A stretch of 64,000 nucleotides of DNA from Smithella sp. (lineage in GTDB: Bacteria > Desulfobacterota > Syntrophia > Syntrophales > Smithellaceae), in NCBI GenBank assembly GCA_018056685.1, contig JAGPFC010000009.1, positions 1-64,000 on the forward strand, in the 5' to 3' direction. Below, one piece after another: positions 18,324 to 27,339 of this stretch. The first letter of the stretch is position 1. Every line of letters begins with the position of its first letter. Position numbers and translations under genes: made by a program. The notes beneath the pieces were generated by a model that made no database searches, was not told where the DNA came from, and saw nothing but the letters and a program-made list of their open reading frames with translations.

Positions 18324-20510
18324 TCAGGAAATCTGCAAAGCTGTAATGTTTGCTTTGGCTTCGTCGTTCAGAAAATCCCATAAACCGATTTTCCGGAGCG
18401 TTTCAATCTTGGGAATGCCCTGATGATTCCAGCCGCGCTGTTCGTAATAAACACCGATTAATTTTCTAAGTTCTTCTTTGCGACGATCCATCAGAATTTT
18501 TCGCTTTTCGAAAGTCGGCATCTTTTGAATTTCATCCAGCGGCTTATTCATGATGGAGACGACTTGAGCATCGTTATAATCTTGTTCATTCTCATAAAGA
18601 GCATCTTCCGTGGGTCCTATCGCTCTGTCCGGAATCCAGTCGTGCTCTCCCGTATGTTTCTCAAAAGCCATAATGTTCATGATGCGCTGCAGATTGATAT
18701 CACGATCGGTCTGTTCGAAAATCTGTTCCCAGGTCATGCTTGTGCCCAGCATGCCGTTGTAGAAATCGGCATAGATTTCCTGGGAAGCGGGATTAATGTA
18801 AATATCGGTATCTTTACGACTGTTGGAATCGGGATTGAAAACATCCACCCAGGGCAGTTTGCATAAGCCCAGGTTGTCGTTGCCCAGACGAACACGCGGA
18901 TAGGTAATCAGCGCCTTGGCCTTGGCTTCAAACGTGGGAAACGCACCCAGCAAATCAACTTTAATCAACCACGCGGCGGCATGGTGCGCGCCGATATCGC
19001 TGGCTGCCGCATAAGAACCCTGCATGGATAGTGACCTGTGCGTACGGTAAAGTGAGAACGGCAGCCCCTTGGTCTGCATGGCAAATTTTTCCAGCTCTTT
19101 GCGAGGATTGGCCTCCCCGGTGCGGACGGCATATCGTTCACCAATCCAATGGACCAGTTCTATCATACCCAGGCCCGCGATACTGGTGAGCGCCGTTTTG
19201 CGATACGCTATATCATGGATGAATTGCAGTGCGGCCTTTTCGTTGCCCCATTTGAGTTCAAACCCCTCCGTATCTTCTTTGATTAAGTAGCCGCGCTGGT
19301 AACACTCCATGACAAAGGCCATAATGACCGCGGTGGTGATGGTATCGATCCCATAATTATCGCAGTACCAGTTGGCTTCCATGATGAATTCGGGGTTCCA
19401 CATACCCAGGTTGGAGCCAAAGCCCGCCGCTGTTTCGTATTCGGGACCATCCACCCAGACTTTTTTCCCTTTGTGCTCGCCGGAAACCAGCGTTACCCAG
19501 CCGCCCTTGGTGCATCGAAGATTGCAGCCGGGAAAGCAGCCGTCCATACCCCGATGATCAAAAAGATGTTCCTCGTAATTCTTCCCGCAGATATTGCCCG
19601 CCCGCGGATCGGAACCATACTGATAATTATTGACCGGCAGCGACTTGTAATCATCCTTGTTCATAAACGCAATGAGGCCGGCCGAGCCTTTGCGGTACAT
19701 CCGGAGGGATTGAGGATCGACTTCCTTGACAATCTTGTGCAGTTTTGTTCCGGATAATTTAACTTTTTCCCAATCCGCCGCTCCATAGGGATTTTCGCCA
19801 TGCGGGAAACCGGAAAGCACCACGATCGCCCGGATATTTTTATTAATCATCACCGTGCCCAGTCCGGTGCGACCGGCCTGTTTTGTCCTGAATAATCCCT
19901 TGGTTCCGTCCACCGGCTTCACGGGGTCATAATAATGGCTGTTGATACAACCGTACATGGTATTCGCGGCGCCAAGTCCCGTAGTCAGAAAGACGATATC
20001 TTTTTTCTCACGGCCTTCCTGAAGAAATTTATCGACAATGACTTTCTCCAGCTCAAAAACCTGATCAATTGCCGGAGCTTCGGTGATGTAAATATCTTTT
20101 TTAAAATCATCGATGACAATCATGGCGTTCGTGTTGCTGATTCCGGTGATTTCGAGGGCATCAAAACCGGCATATTTCAAATAAGCACCAAAATGGCCGC
20201 CGAAGTTCGATACCCCGGGAATATGCGTCAGCGGAGACAACGATATGGCCATGCACTTGCTGGTTCCCGGAAACTGCGGAATGCCGCCCAGAGGTCCCGG
20301 AGCAAAAATCAATGGATTTTCTGCGTCATCGGCTTTGGTTTGAGCGTTTATTTTTTTATGCAGAAGGTAAAGCCCCAGTCCGCGTCCGCCGATGAAAAAA
20401 TCCCGGACTTTTTCATCAAGTGGTTTTTGTTCGATTTTGCCGCTTGTTAAATCAACATGCAGAATCTGATTGGCATAACCGTGGAAAAGCGACTTCTTTG
20501 TGTATTTCAT
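18324..20510 (-). CDS. Aldehyde ferredoxin oxidoreductase family protein
   Basis: A 728-residue tungstopterin enzyme of the AOR family. The N-terminal pterin domain begins GYANQILHVDLTSGKIE and contains FAPGPLGG, GRTGLGTVM and RAIVV. The [4Fe-4S] ligands are in CFPGCNLRC (about residue 320) with the last Cys probably in NLGLCKLPW. It would interconvert aldehydes and acids, or act in the related benzoyl-CoA-reductase BamB style, with ferredoxin as partner. It is about 100 residues longer than archaeal AOR, with an extended C terminus. The start at 20510 is chosen for AGAGG seven bases upstream. No partner subunit is adjacent. Confidence 0.88.
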   Translation of the reverse strand: MKYTKKSLFHGYANQILHVDLTSGKIEQKPLDEKVRDFFIGGRGLGLYLLHKKINAQTKADDAENPLIFAPGPLGGIPQFPGTSKCMAISLSPLTHIPGVSNFGGHFGAYLKYAGFDALEITGISNTNAMIVIDDFKKDIYITEAPAIDQVFELEKVIVDKFLQEGREKKDIVFLTTGLGAANTMYGCINSHYYDPVKPVDGTKGLFRTKQAGRTGLGTVMINKNIRAIVVLSGFPHGENPYGAADWEKVKLSGTKLHKIVKEVDPQSLRMYRKGSAGLIAFMNKDDYKSLPVNNYQYGSDPRAGNICGKNYEEHLFDHRGMDGCFPGCNLRCTKGGWVTLVSGEHKGKKVWVDGPEYETAAGFGSNLGMWNPEFIMEANWYCDNYGIDTITTAVIMAFVMECYQRGYLIKEDTEGFELKWGNEKAALQFIHDIAYRKTALTSIAGLGMIELVHWIGERYAVRTGEANPRKELEKFAMQTKGLPFSLYRTHRSLSMQGSYAAASDIGAHHAAAWLIKVDLLGAFPTFEAKAKALITYPRVRLGNDNLGLCKLPWVDVFNPDSNSRKDTDIYINPASQEIYADFYNGMLGTSMTWEQIFEQTDRDINLQRIMNIMAFEKHTGEHDWIPDRAIGPTEDALYENEQDYNDAQVVSIMNKPLDEIQKMPTFEKRKILMDRRKEELRKLIGVYYEQRGWNHQGIPKIETLRKIGLWDFLNDEAKANITALQIS

Positions 20511-20617
20511 GTAAAAACCTCTTAAAAATAATTGTCGCACGTTAGAGTAATATTCCAAATAAATCAACAATAAAAGTTGTACGCTTTATGGCCTAAATAA
20601 ACGTAAAATAAAGGTTG

Positions 20618-20646
20618 TTGACATACCCCTCTTCTGTTCTTATAAT
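20618..20646 (+). promoter_or_regulatory. Perfect-consensus sigma-70 promoter
   Basis: TTGACA (20618-20623), exactly 17 bases, TATAAT (20641-20646). It drives the SCP2-like/M24 operon, leaving a leader of about 114 bases. The full match is exceptional for the window and predicts strong constitutive transcription. Confidence 0.8.
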
Positions 20647-20766
20647 TTTTTTGATAGACTGTTCGCAAAAGCGCTGCTCAACTGAAAGTGCGACCTGTAA
20701 GCAAAACCCATCCGGACGGCAGAATATGGATGCCGCCCTTAACCAGACAAATCAGGAGGTATCTGC

Positions 20767-21168
20767 ATGTCCGAATTATTCGATTATTTAAGCAAGGCAT
20801 GGTGTGATGAAGCGTTCAAAAGACTTCAGTCCGAACTTACACCGGACAAAATGAATAATCTGAGCACATCCATGTCGAACATTTACAAAAATTGTCCCGG
20901 CGGAACGGACATGTTTCTTTTTATCGAATGCAAGGACGGCAAAATAACCCGCGTGGAGACGGGAACCGGCGAACCTCCCAAGGCAGAATTTCTGATCATC
21001 GGCGATTATGAAACGTTCGCCAGAATTTCCCGGGCGGAGCTTGGATCGCAAAGAGCCCTCATGACAGGAAAGATCAAACTGAAAGGGAATCTGACCAAAG
21101 CACTCAGACTTGCCGCCGTGGCGGATCGCCTGAATAAAGTTCTGTCCCAGATTCCAAGCCGGTATTGA
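20767..21168 (+). CDS. SCP2 sterol-carrier-like domain protein
   Basis: A 133-residue single-domain protein resembling SCP-2: an N-terminal helix, then DMFLFIECKDGKITRVETGTG, FLIIGDYETFARI and MTGKIKLKGNLTKALRLA, the last being the family's typical C-terminal segment. SCP2 domains bind lipids or acyl-CoA in a hydrophobic tunnel. CAGGAGG precedes the ATG. It lies 13 bases ahead of the M24 gene, so the two are co-transcribed. Ligand unknown; an acyl-CoA is plausible. Confidence 0.82.
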   Translation: MSELFDYLSKAWCDEAFKRLQSELTPDKMNNLSTSMSNIYKNCPGGTDMFLFIECKDGKITRVETGTGEPPKAEFLIIGDYETFARISRAELGSQRALMTGKIKLKGNLTKALRLAAVADRLNKVLSQIPSRY

Positions 21169-21181
21169 AAGGAGACAAACC

Positions 21182-22405
21182 ATGCCCAGAATATTAGACC
21201 CCACGGATAAATATTATATCGATAACCCGGGACGCGTTAAAGCGATACAGACTGAAATGCACAAGCGCGGCATCGATGTGTACCTGGGTTCGCGCATACG
21301 GACCATGAGTTTCGTCATGGATACCTTCTGTCCCTGGCGGAGTTACTTAATCATTCCGACCGAAGGACAGCCCACCTATTTTACATTTGCTGTTGACGCA
21401 ATGCGTGTCGGAGATGAAACGTGGCTGGACAGCGATCATGTTCGCGCCTACGGTCCCATGGGCGGGTTGGATCAGGTTTCCGCGATCACCGATTACATCA
21501 AAGAGGACATCGGCATCACAAAGGGACGCATCGGATATGAGGACGGAATTTCCGTCTACACAGCCGAAGGTAATCTTTCCCACTGGGAATACACTCATTT
21601 CAAAAATGCCCTACCGGGATTTGAATGGGTAAATTCACATGACATTATTGACGGTCTTTCTCTCATCAAGGACAAGGGCACCATCGAACGTTTCCGCATG
21701 GCGTCGCTGATTGTCGATGAAGGACACAAGGCGGCGCACGCCGCGCTGGAAAACGGCGGTTACAAAGGCATGACGGAAACCGTGATTGCCGGCATCGCGG
21801 CGCTGGCCATGCGCAGGGCGGGCAGTGTATCAGAGTGGAATTTCGCCGGACTCAACGAAATTGCCAGCGGTTTCCGCACCGGTCTCGGCGCCTGCACACC
21901 TCCGACGACAAAAGAAATCAAAACGGGCGAGCCGCTCATGCTGGATTTCCACGCGATGTTCAAATTGGCGCTGGGTGACCATTCTCACAATTATCTGATC
22001 GCGCCTGCGACCAAACGTCAGCGATGGCACGCGGATAATTTTGTCGCGATTGTACAAAAAGTTATCGACAATTACCGCACGGGCACGACGCCCGGAACGC
22101 TCGCCGCCATGATGATGGATTTTGCGGAATCACGCGGGTGCGCTGATTTTATTCTGCCCGGCTGCGAACACGGCATCGGTCTTTTCGGCGACGAATGGCG
22201 TATCGGCGCAGCCGTCAATCGTGATCTGCCTTACTGGACGGATCAGGATCATGTTTACCAGGAAAATGAAATGGTCGTCTGCGCTATGCAGTATGCCGCG
22301 CCGGAGGAGAACATCGGCTTCCGTTACGAAAATGATCTTCTCATCACCAAAGACGGCTGTGAGCTGATGTCGAAATATCCGTTCGGCATTGAGGAAATTT
22401 CATAA
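21182..22405 (+). CDS. M24 family (creatinase/Xaa-Pro peptidase fold) protein
   Basis: A 407-residue pita-bread-fold protein. The N-terminal creatinase-like domain (1-165) precedes a catalytic domain with candidate metal ligands Asp in MLDFHAMF (about 253), Asp in LGDHSHNY (about 265), His in GCEHGIGL (about 328), Glu in ENEMVV (about 361) and Glu in YENDLLI (about 381). The metal site therefore looks intact. Relatives include peptidases, creatinase and C-S lyases, so peptidase activity is not certain. It is co-transcribed with the SCP2-like gene from a strong promoter and followed by a hairpin terminator. Confidence 0.85.
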   Translation: MPRILDPTDKYYIDNPGRVKAIQTEMHKRGIDVYLGSRIRTMSFVMDTFCPWRSYLIIPTEGQPTYFTFAVDAMRVGDETWLDSDHVRAYGPMGGLDQVSAITDYIKEDIGITKGRIGYEDGISVYTAEGNLSHWEYTHFKNALPGFEWVNSHDIIDGLSLIKDKGTIERFRMASLIVDEGHKAAHAALENGGYKGMTETVIAGIAALAMRRAGSVSEWNFAGLNEIASGFRTGLGACTPPTTKEIKTGEPLMLDFHAMFKLALGDHSHNYLIAPATKRQRWHADNFVAIVQKVIDNYRTGTTPGTLAAMMMDFAESRGCADFILPGCEHGIGLFGDEWRIGAAVNRDLPYWTDQDHVYQENEMVVCAMQYAAPEENIGFRYENDLLITKDGCELMSKYPFGIEEIS

Positions 22406-22408
22406 ACG

Positions 22409-22457
22409 AACAGTGCCTTCCGGCGCTTTGTAAAGCTCCGGAAGGCACTGTTTAAGT
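22409..22457 (+). terminator. Rho-independent terminator after the M24 gene
   Basis: A long, near-perfect hairpin: AACAGTGCCTTCCGG pairs with CCGGAAGGCACTGTT, with an inner GCTTT/AAAGC pairing. It is followed by T-rich sequence on plus. It could also serve the convergent acyl-CoA dehydrogenase transcript. Confidence 0.85.
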
Positions 22458-22531
22458 TTTTTATCTACGGCCTTTGTTCAGATGATCAGGTCATCATCCT
22501 CCGTATCCAAATCACAAAATTAATTTTCCAC

Positions 22532-24250
22532 CTACTTTTCATTCATCGCGTATTCGCCGTTGAGGGCAAAAACATAATTCTGCCAGACTTTGTTGTACTG
22601 CGCGTCGTCACCCTGACTTCTGATCAGCATGATTTCCCTACAGTAGGCTCTCTGATCGTCTTTGGTATTTTGCATACCGTAAATCTGCAGCGCGAAGCGT
22701 GAGAAATCCCGCACCATAAAATCAAAAATCTGATTAATAATATCCGTGTCGACCTTGTCAAACGCAGCCTGTTCCAGAATCAGCTGACCGTAAACGACGA
22801 TGGAAAACATTTCGCCCAGCGGCAGCGACCACGACGGATCCATATCCTGCGCCTTGTCCGGTCCGGCCTTCTCCAGCATTTCCTTGAAAAGATTAATCTG
22901 CTGAATGAAGATGCCCACATTCGGGAGCTGCTTGCTGGCTTCAAAGACAGGTTTGTAATCATGGAACTGGACCGAGCCCAGACCCTTGGTCGGCCCCTGA
23001 TTAAACAGGAACAAATCGTCTTTGCTTGAAAAATCAGGCGCGACGGGAGCATAAGAAGCCGGATTGAAGAAATAGTTCTTCATGAACTTGCGGATGAGCT
23101 GGACGTTAACATGGACTGTGCCTTCCAGCTTGGATGGTCCGCGGATATCAGCCGCGGCCATATGGAAATAGGTATCCTTTTCAAAACCTTTGGCGGCAAT
23201 GACTTCCCAAAGCAGATTCAGAACATCCTCGGACTGCAAGGTCACCTTCATCTTGCTCGTGGGATTATAGAGCAGATAACGTCTATCTTTTTCATTGGCA
23301 TTGCGGAAATAATCCGTGGCGCGTCGCTGATACAATTTCATGGCAACCAGTCTGAGCCAGGCATCCATGAAGTTTTTGCGCACATGCGGCATATCCGTGA
23401 CTCTCATTCCGTAAAGAATGCGGTTGGCGGCATGCGTAATGGCTTCGTAAAAACAGTGTTCCACGACGCCGATGGATGCCGGACCGATATTGAACTTGCC
23501 GATATTGACCGTATTGAGAGCGGAATCCCAGGCGTGCGGTCCGCGGGACAGAATGTCATCCGCGGTAATGGGATAATCATGCAGTGCGAAATTGGAGACA
23601 TATTCCTGATGAGAGATAACATTCTTCTTAAGCTCATAGGCTTTATGCTTGTAATTGGTGACAAAGAAGGTGTAATCGTCTGTCCCGTCCTTGATCTTGC
23701 CCAGTGTGGACACCATCTCCGCCTCGTTACCGTTGCCGATGTAATATTTTTCACCGTTGGCTACCCAGGTGCCGTCTTTGACCGGCGTTAATGTGGTTTC
23801 AGTAGAGTAAATATCCGCGCCATGTGTCCTTTCGGAAAGACCAAAAGCAAATATGGCGCCTTTCTTGAGCAGCTCCGCCGCCTTCTTTTTTGCCTTTTCA
23901 TTGGGGCTCATCCAGATGGGACCAAGACCCAAGATACTGACCTGAAAACAATACCAGTAACCCAAACCGTAAAAAGCCAGCAGTTCGCTGTATTCGCTGT
24001 TGCGGGCGGTATCCCAGCGGCAATCGGGATCACCCCCGCCATACTGACTGGGTGTAAGCAGTTTGGCAAAGATCTGCTCCTTTCCGATAAAATCAACAAA
24101 CTCCCGATACCAGACCTTTTTGTTGTAATCATCGAGCAAACGCTCTTTACCCATTTTTTCAAAAAAGGCGATGGTTTTTTCCATAATGGCCTGCGAACCT
24201 TTGTCCGCCATGAGACTCTTATACTTTTTGGGCTGCACTAAATAATTCAT
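22532..24250 (-). CDS. Acyl-CoA dehydrogenase
   Basis: A 572-residue flavoprotein. It has the N-terminal helical domain, the FAD-side motif FAFGLSERTHGADIYSTETT, the middle beta domain and the C-terminal helical domain. KLEGTVHVNVQL carries Glu where medium-chain enzymes have the catalytic Glu of YEGT. It is longer than the usual 380 residues, with a C-terminal extension of about 150 residues like very-long-chain or FadE-type members. It oxidises an acyl-CoA at C2-C3. It lies 250 bases downstream of the Flx-Hdr operons on the same strand, suggesting metabolic coupling; no etfAB is in the window. Confidence 0.9.
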   Translation of the reverse strand: MNYLVQPKKYKSLMADKGSQAIMEKTIAFFEKMGKERLLDDYNKKVWYREFVDFIGKEQIFAKLLTPSQYGGGDPDCRWDTARNSEYSELLAFYGLGYWYCFQVSILGLGPIWMSPNEKAKKKAAELLKKGAIFAFGLSERTHGADIYSTETTLTPVKDGTWVANGEKYYIGNGNEAEMVSTLGKIKDGTDDYTFFVTNYKHKAYELKKNVISHQEYVSNFALHDYPITADDILSRGPHAWDSALNTVNIGKFNIGPASIGVVEHCFYEAITHAANRILYGMRVTDMPHVRKNFMDAWLRLVAMKLYQRRATDYFRNANEKDRRYLLYNPTSKMKVTLQSEDVLNLLWEVIAAKGFEKDTYFHMAAADIRGPSKLEGTVHVNVQLIRKFMKNYFFNPASYAPVAPDFSSKDDLFLFNQGPTKGLGSVQFHDYKPVFEASKQLPNVGIFIQQINLFKEMLEKAGPDKAQDMDPSWSLPLGEMFSIVVYGQLILEQAAFDKVDTDIINQIFDFMVRDFSRFALQIYGMQNTKDDQRAYCREIMLIRSQGDDAQYNKVWQNYVFALNGEYAMNEK

Positions 24251-24292
24251 ACGATACTCCTTTCATGAAAAAATAATATTGCTTCGGTCTTC

Positions 24293-24313
24293 ATATTGTC
24301 CTGGCGACAATAT
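24293..24313. promoter_or_regulatory. Operator-like palindrome upstream of acyl-CoA dehydrogenase
   Basis: ATATTGTC, five bases, GACAATAT: a perfect 8-bp inverted repeat 43-63 bases ahead of the acyl-CoA dehydrogenase ATG. Its size and symmetry suit a TetR-type repressor, as is common for fatty-acid genes. No regulator gene is adjacent. Confidence 0.5.
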
Positions 24314-24418
24314 CCTGTAACGGTTAATGTAATTTACGCTTTTTTTAAGAAAAGAGCTACAGCAAAAATAAGCGTATAAAAAGATGAACGGCTTAAGATA
24401 CACCTGAAAGCAGCAAAG

Positions 24419-24438
24419 ATCATGATATTATTCATGAT
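24419..24438. promoter_or_regulatory. Second inverted repeat in the acyl-CoA dehydrogenase upstream region
   Basis: ATCATGA, six bases, TCATGAT. A perfect 7-bp repeat about 170 bases from the gene start and 63 bases after the flxA1 stop. It could be an operator or a chance AT-rich palindrome; not a convincing terminator because no T-run follows. Confidence 0.25.
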
Positions 24439-24500
24439 TCATTTTCTATATGCTTCTGTCGATCCTATAATATATTCATACATGATCCTGCTTTAAGAGA

Positions 24501-25364
24501 TTAAAAGTCCCTGGGCAATTCATCCAGTTCGGCCAGGGAAAATACCGGCCCGTCGGAGCAGACATATTTATAACCGACGTTACAGCGGCCGCATTTGCCA
24601 ATGCCGCATTTCATGCGCATTTCGAGTGACGTCAGAATATTTTCCTTGTAAAAACCCAAATCGAAAAAGACCGGCAGGGTAAATTTGATCATAACGGGCG
24701 GCCCGCAAATGACGGCCACTGCCTTGTACGGAGACGGCGCAACGTCTTTGCATACGGCAGGAACAAAGCCTTCCCGGCCTGTCCAAGTCGCATTGCCTTT
24801 GTCCACGGTAATGATCGTCTTCATGTCGTCCCGTTTTTCCCAGGCAGCCAGCTCATCCTTATACAAGAGCAGTCCGGGCGTTCTGGCGCCGTAAATCACC
24901 GTGATTTCGCCGAAGCGCGAACGATTATCCTGCTGCAGCATATAGTTGATGAGCGAACGCAGGGTCGTAAACGCAAATCCGCCTCCAACGACCACAATAT
25001 TCTTTTTCTCTAAAAACTCAATCGGCCATGGATGTCCCAGGGGGCCTCGCAATCCGATTTTACTGCCCGGCTCCAGATCATGCAGCGCGGCGGTGACCAG
25101 ACCCGGCACAATGGTCCCGGCTCTCTGAACGGTGAATTCCACGTAGCCCGTTTCAGTCGGAGACGAGGCAATTCCAATGGGCGCTTCCCCCTTGCCGTAA
25201 ATGGACAATTCGGCAAATTGTCCCGGAAGATATTTAAAGTTTTTCTCGTCTTCCTTGCGCAGGAAGGTGAGGCGGAATGTTTTGATATCATTCGTATCAA
25301 CTTCATTCATGATTTCGGATATCTCAACGGGAACCGGTATGTATGGATTGCTTGAACTCATCAT
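24501..25364 (-). CDS. flxA: FlxA-like FAD/NAD(P)-binding oxidoreductase subunit (set B)
   Basis: A 287-residue ferredoxin-NADP reductase-fold protein. The FAD domain is at 1-110 (LPGQFAELSIYG, GIASSPT). The NAD domain contains VVVGGGFAFTTLRSLINYML and CGPPVMIKFTLPVF. The C-terminal four-Cys [2Fe-2S] motif is CGIGKCGRCNVGYKYVC. It is the NAD(H)-reacting subunit of FlxABCD-HdrABC complexes, which belong to the same family as sulfhydrogenase gamma subunits. It is last in an operon with the other Flx and Hdr subunits and highly similar to the gene at 31164. Confidence 0.88.
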   Translation of the reverse strand: MMSSSNPYIPVPVEISEIMNEVDTNDIKTFRLTFLRKEDEKNFKYLPGQFAELSIYGKGEAPIGIASSPTETGYVEFTVQRAGTIVPGLVTAALHDLEPGSKIGLRGPLGHPWPIEFLEKKNIVVVGGGFAFTTLRSLINYMLQQDNRSRFGEITVIYGARTPGLLLYKDELAAWEKRDDMKTIITVDKGNATWTGREGFVPAVCKDVAPSPYKAVAVICGPPVMIKFTLPVFFDLGFYKENILTSLEMRMKCGIGKCGRCNVGYKYVCSDGPVFSLAELDELPRDF

Positions 25365-25423
25365 TATCCCTCAAATCAATGGTTTACATTTTAAAATTTT
25401 TCCGCGGCAGTGTCCCGGCATCA

Positions 25424-26461
25424 TCAAACGGTCATCGCCTCTTCCACAATGGAAAAAATGTCGATATTCACCGGACAATGCCGCGTACAGCGTCCGCAGC
25501 CGACACAGGAGATCACACCGTATTTTCTCACATGATAGGAATATTTGTGCTTGATCTTCTGTCGCAATCTTTGAAATACCTGCGATCTCGGATTGTGCCC
25601 GCTGGCCTCCAGTGTAAAATCGGTAAACATGCAGGCATCCCAAACCCGGCGGCGGGTGCCTTTTCCGAAGAGCGTTTCATCGCAAATGTCAAAACAGTAA
25701 CAGTTGGGACAGACAAACGTGCAAACGCCGCAGCTCAGACAGGCAACGGATACCTTCATCCAGAAATCACCATTGTCAAAAATATCTTCTAATTTCTTGG
25801 CAATGTTTTTGTCATCAACACAGGTATAACGGGTCTTGAAATCGCGCCCCCGAATGATGTAATTCCTGAAATATTCTTCTTCATTTGCCGTACAATCGGC
25901 AAGACGGGACAGCTGGGTCAGCAGTTTTTCCCCCTTGGGGGTTATGCCTTTAAGCAAAAGCGTCTCACCTTTGCGGATCATAAAAATATCGCTGCCATCG
26001 GGATCGGCGGCGCCGATACCCAGCGTCTGATAAAACTCTTCCGCCTGAGCCGGCACGTCCAGATCAAAGGCATAACCGAAAATCGTTGTGGATTCTCTTC
26101 TGGCCCGCCAGTAAGGATCAACCACACCGGTGCCCGAAAAATGAATATCCATGATCTCAAAGCTCTTCACGTCACAGGGACGGACACCGAAAAGAAATGT
26201 CGGTTTTACATTCAATTCAACGGGCACGGATTCCAGAATGGACTTACCCGTCTGATACCGGACAAAGTCTTCCATCTGAGGAAAGAAAACCGCCTTGGGA
26301 CTGAGAATCGTGTTGTGAAAATCCAAACCCACCTGTTTGGCGTCGGAAATTTCCCGAAAATTGAAGCCGGCGGCTTCCTGAACAGGAGCGACCAGCGTTC
26401 CTTTCTGCATCAGTTGTACTGCCAACTCGGATATTTTTTTGATAGCTGTTTTCTTCAACAC
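25424..26461 (-). CDS. flxB: FlxB-like 4Fe-4S subunit (set B)
   Basis: About 345 residues. The N-terminal two thirds resemble sulfhydrogenase beta / AsrA-type proteins (FGVRPCDVKSFEIMD). The C terminus has two [4Fe-4S] motifs, CLSCGVCTFVCPNCYCFD and CVGCGRCTRHCPVN. It is an electron-transfer subunit linking FlxA to the Hdr core. Start: GGAG lies seven bases before a GTG at 26461, preferred over the TTG at 26467. The spacing to flxC is 11 bases. Confidence 0.85.
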   Translation of the reverse strand: MLKKTAIKKISELAVQLMQKGTLVAPVQEAAGFNFREISDAKQVGLDFHNTILSPKAVFFPQMEDFVRYQTGKSILESVPVELNVKPTFLFGVRPCDVKSFEIMDIHFSGTGVVDPYWRARRESTTIFGYAFDLDVPAQAEEFYQTLGIGAADPDGSDIFMIRKGETLLLKGITPKGEKLLTQLSRLADCTANEEEYFRNYIIRGRDFKTRYTCVDDKNIAKKLEDIFDNGDFWMKVSVACLSCGVCTFVCPNCYCFDICDETLFGKGTRRRVWDACMFTDFTLEASGHNPRSQVFQRLRQKIKHKYSYHVRKYGVISCVGCGRCTRHCPVNIDIFSIVEEAMTV

Positions 26462-26472
26462 AACCAATCTCC

Positions 26473-27339
26473 TTACTCCAGAATTTTATCGGAATCTTCC
26501 ACCCGGAAATTGACCAGGACCGGTTTGTCTTGCACGCTCATTCCCGCAGCCTGGCCGAACATTTCCTCGCACTCCTTCGCCACTTTTTTGTGGAACAGAT
26601 ACAGGGGAATATCCACCGGGCAGGCGCGTGAACATTCGCCGCAGTCGATGCAACGGCCGGCCAGATGATGGAATCGGGTCAGGTGATACATCAGGTTGCC
26701 ATGGGACTGGGGTGACTTATCCCCCCATCTCGGATTATTCTGGTCGATAAAGCAGGGATCGCAGTAGCACATCGGACACGCCTTGCGGCAGGCATAACAG
26801 CGGATACATTTATCCAGTTCTTTTTTCCAAAAAACCCAGCGCGCTTCCTTGTCCATCGTTTCATATTCCACGAGAACATCGTAGGGGGAAATCACGGACT
26901 TGCCATGGACTTCTTTGCCCAGCAGGATATCGTAAATCACCGGATTATGAAGCCCGCAGGTTGTTTGACTGTCGATGACGTCACCGGTTTTAGAATTCTT
27001 CATCCCGTAAACCGGAATACCCAAAACCACCAGGTTTTCCCGTTTAATCTTTTCTTCCTGAATCAGTTGAACCACCGCGCGGCTGTCCGCCGCCTTGACG
27101 GCGATGGCGATTTTCGTCCCGCGCGGATAGCGAACCAGATAACGTGCCAGATTCGCCGTGCAGAATTCGTTAAAAACGATATTTTCGACATCGGAGGCAT
27201 TTCTGGCCACATAAGGCATGGGATGGTTATCATCATACCCTTTCCCGTACGCCAGCACAATGCCTACCTTGCCCTGTTCCAGCAATTTTTTTGCTTCGGT
27301 TTTTAGTTTGTCTTCGATGTGCTTAAAATTGATACTCAT
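26473..27339 (-). CDS. flxC: FlxC-like 4Fe-4S subunit (set B)
   Basis: A 288-residue protein. The N-terminal part resembles FrhB/coenzyme F420 hydrogenase beta (GKGYDDNHPMPYVARNA, VVLGIPVYGM). It is followed by a Cys-rich region CIRCYACRKACPMCYCDPC and a final CIDCGECSRACPVDIPLYLF, enough for two or more [4Fe-4S] clusters. Its ATG overlaps the flxD stop (ATGA), so translation is coupled. Exact electron path is inferred from Flx-Hdr family knowledge. Confidence 0.85.
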   Translation of the reverse strand: MSINFKHIEDKLKTEAKKLLEQGKVGIVLAYGKGYDDNHPMPYVARNASDVENIVFNEFCTANLARYLVRYPRGTKIAIAVKAADSRAVVQLIQEEKIKRENLVVLGIPVYGMKNSKTGDVIDSQTTCGLHNPVIYDILLGKEVHGKSVISPYDVLVEYETMDKEARWVFWKKELDKCIRCYACRKACPMCYCDPCFIDQNNPRWGDKSPQSHGNLMYHLTRFHHLAGRCIDCGECSRACPVDIPLYLFHKKVAKECEEMFGQAAGMSVQDKPVLVNFRVEDSDKILE

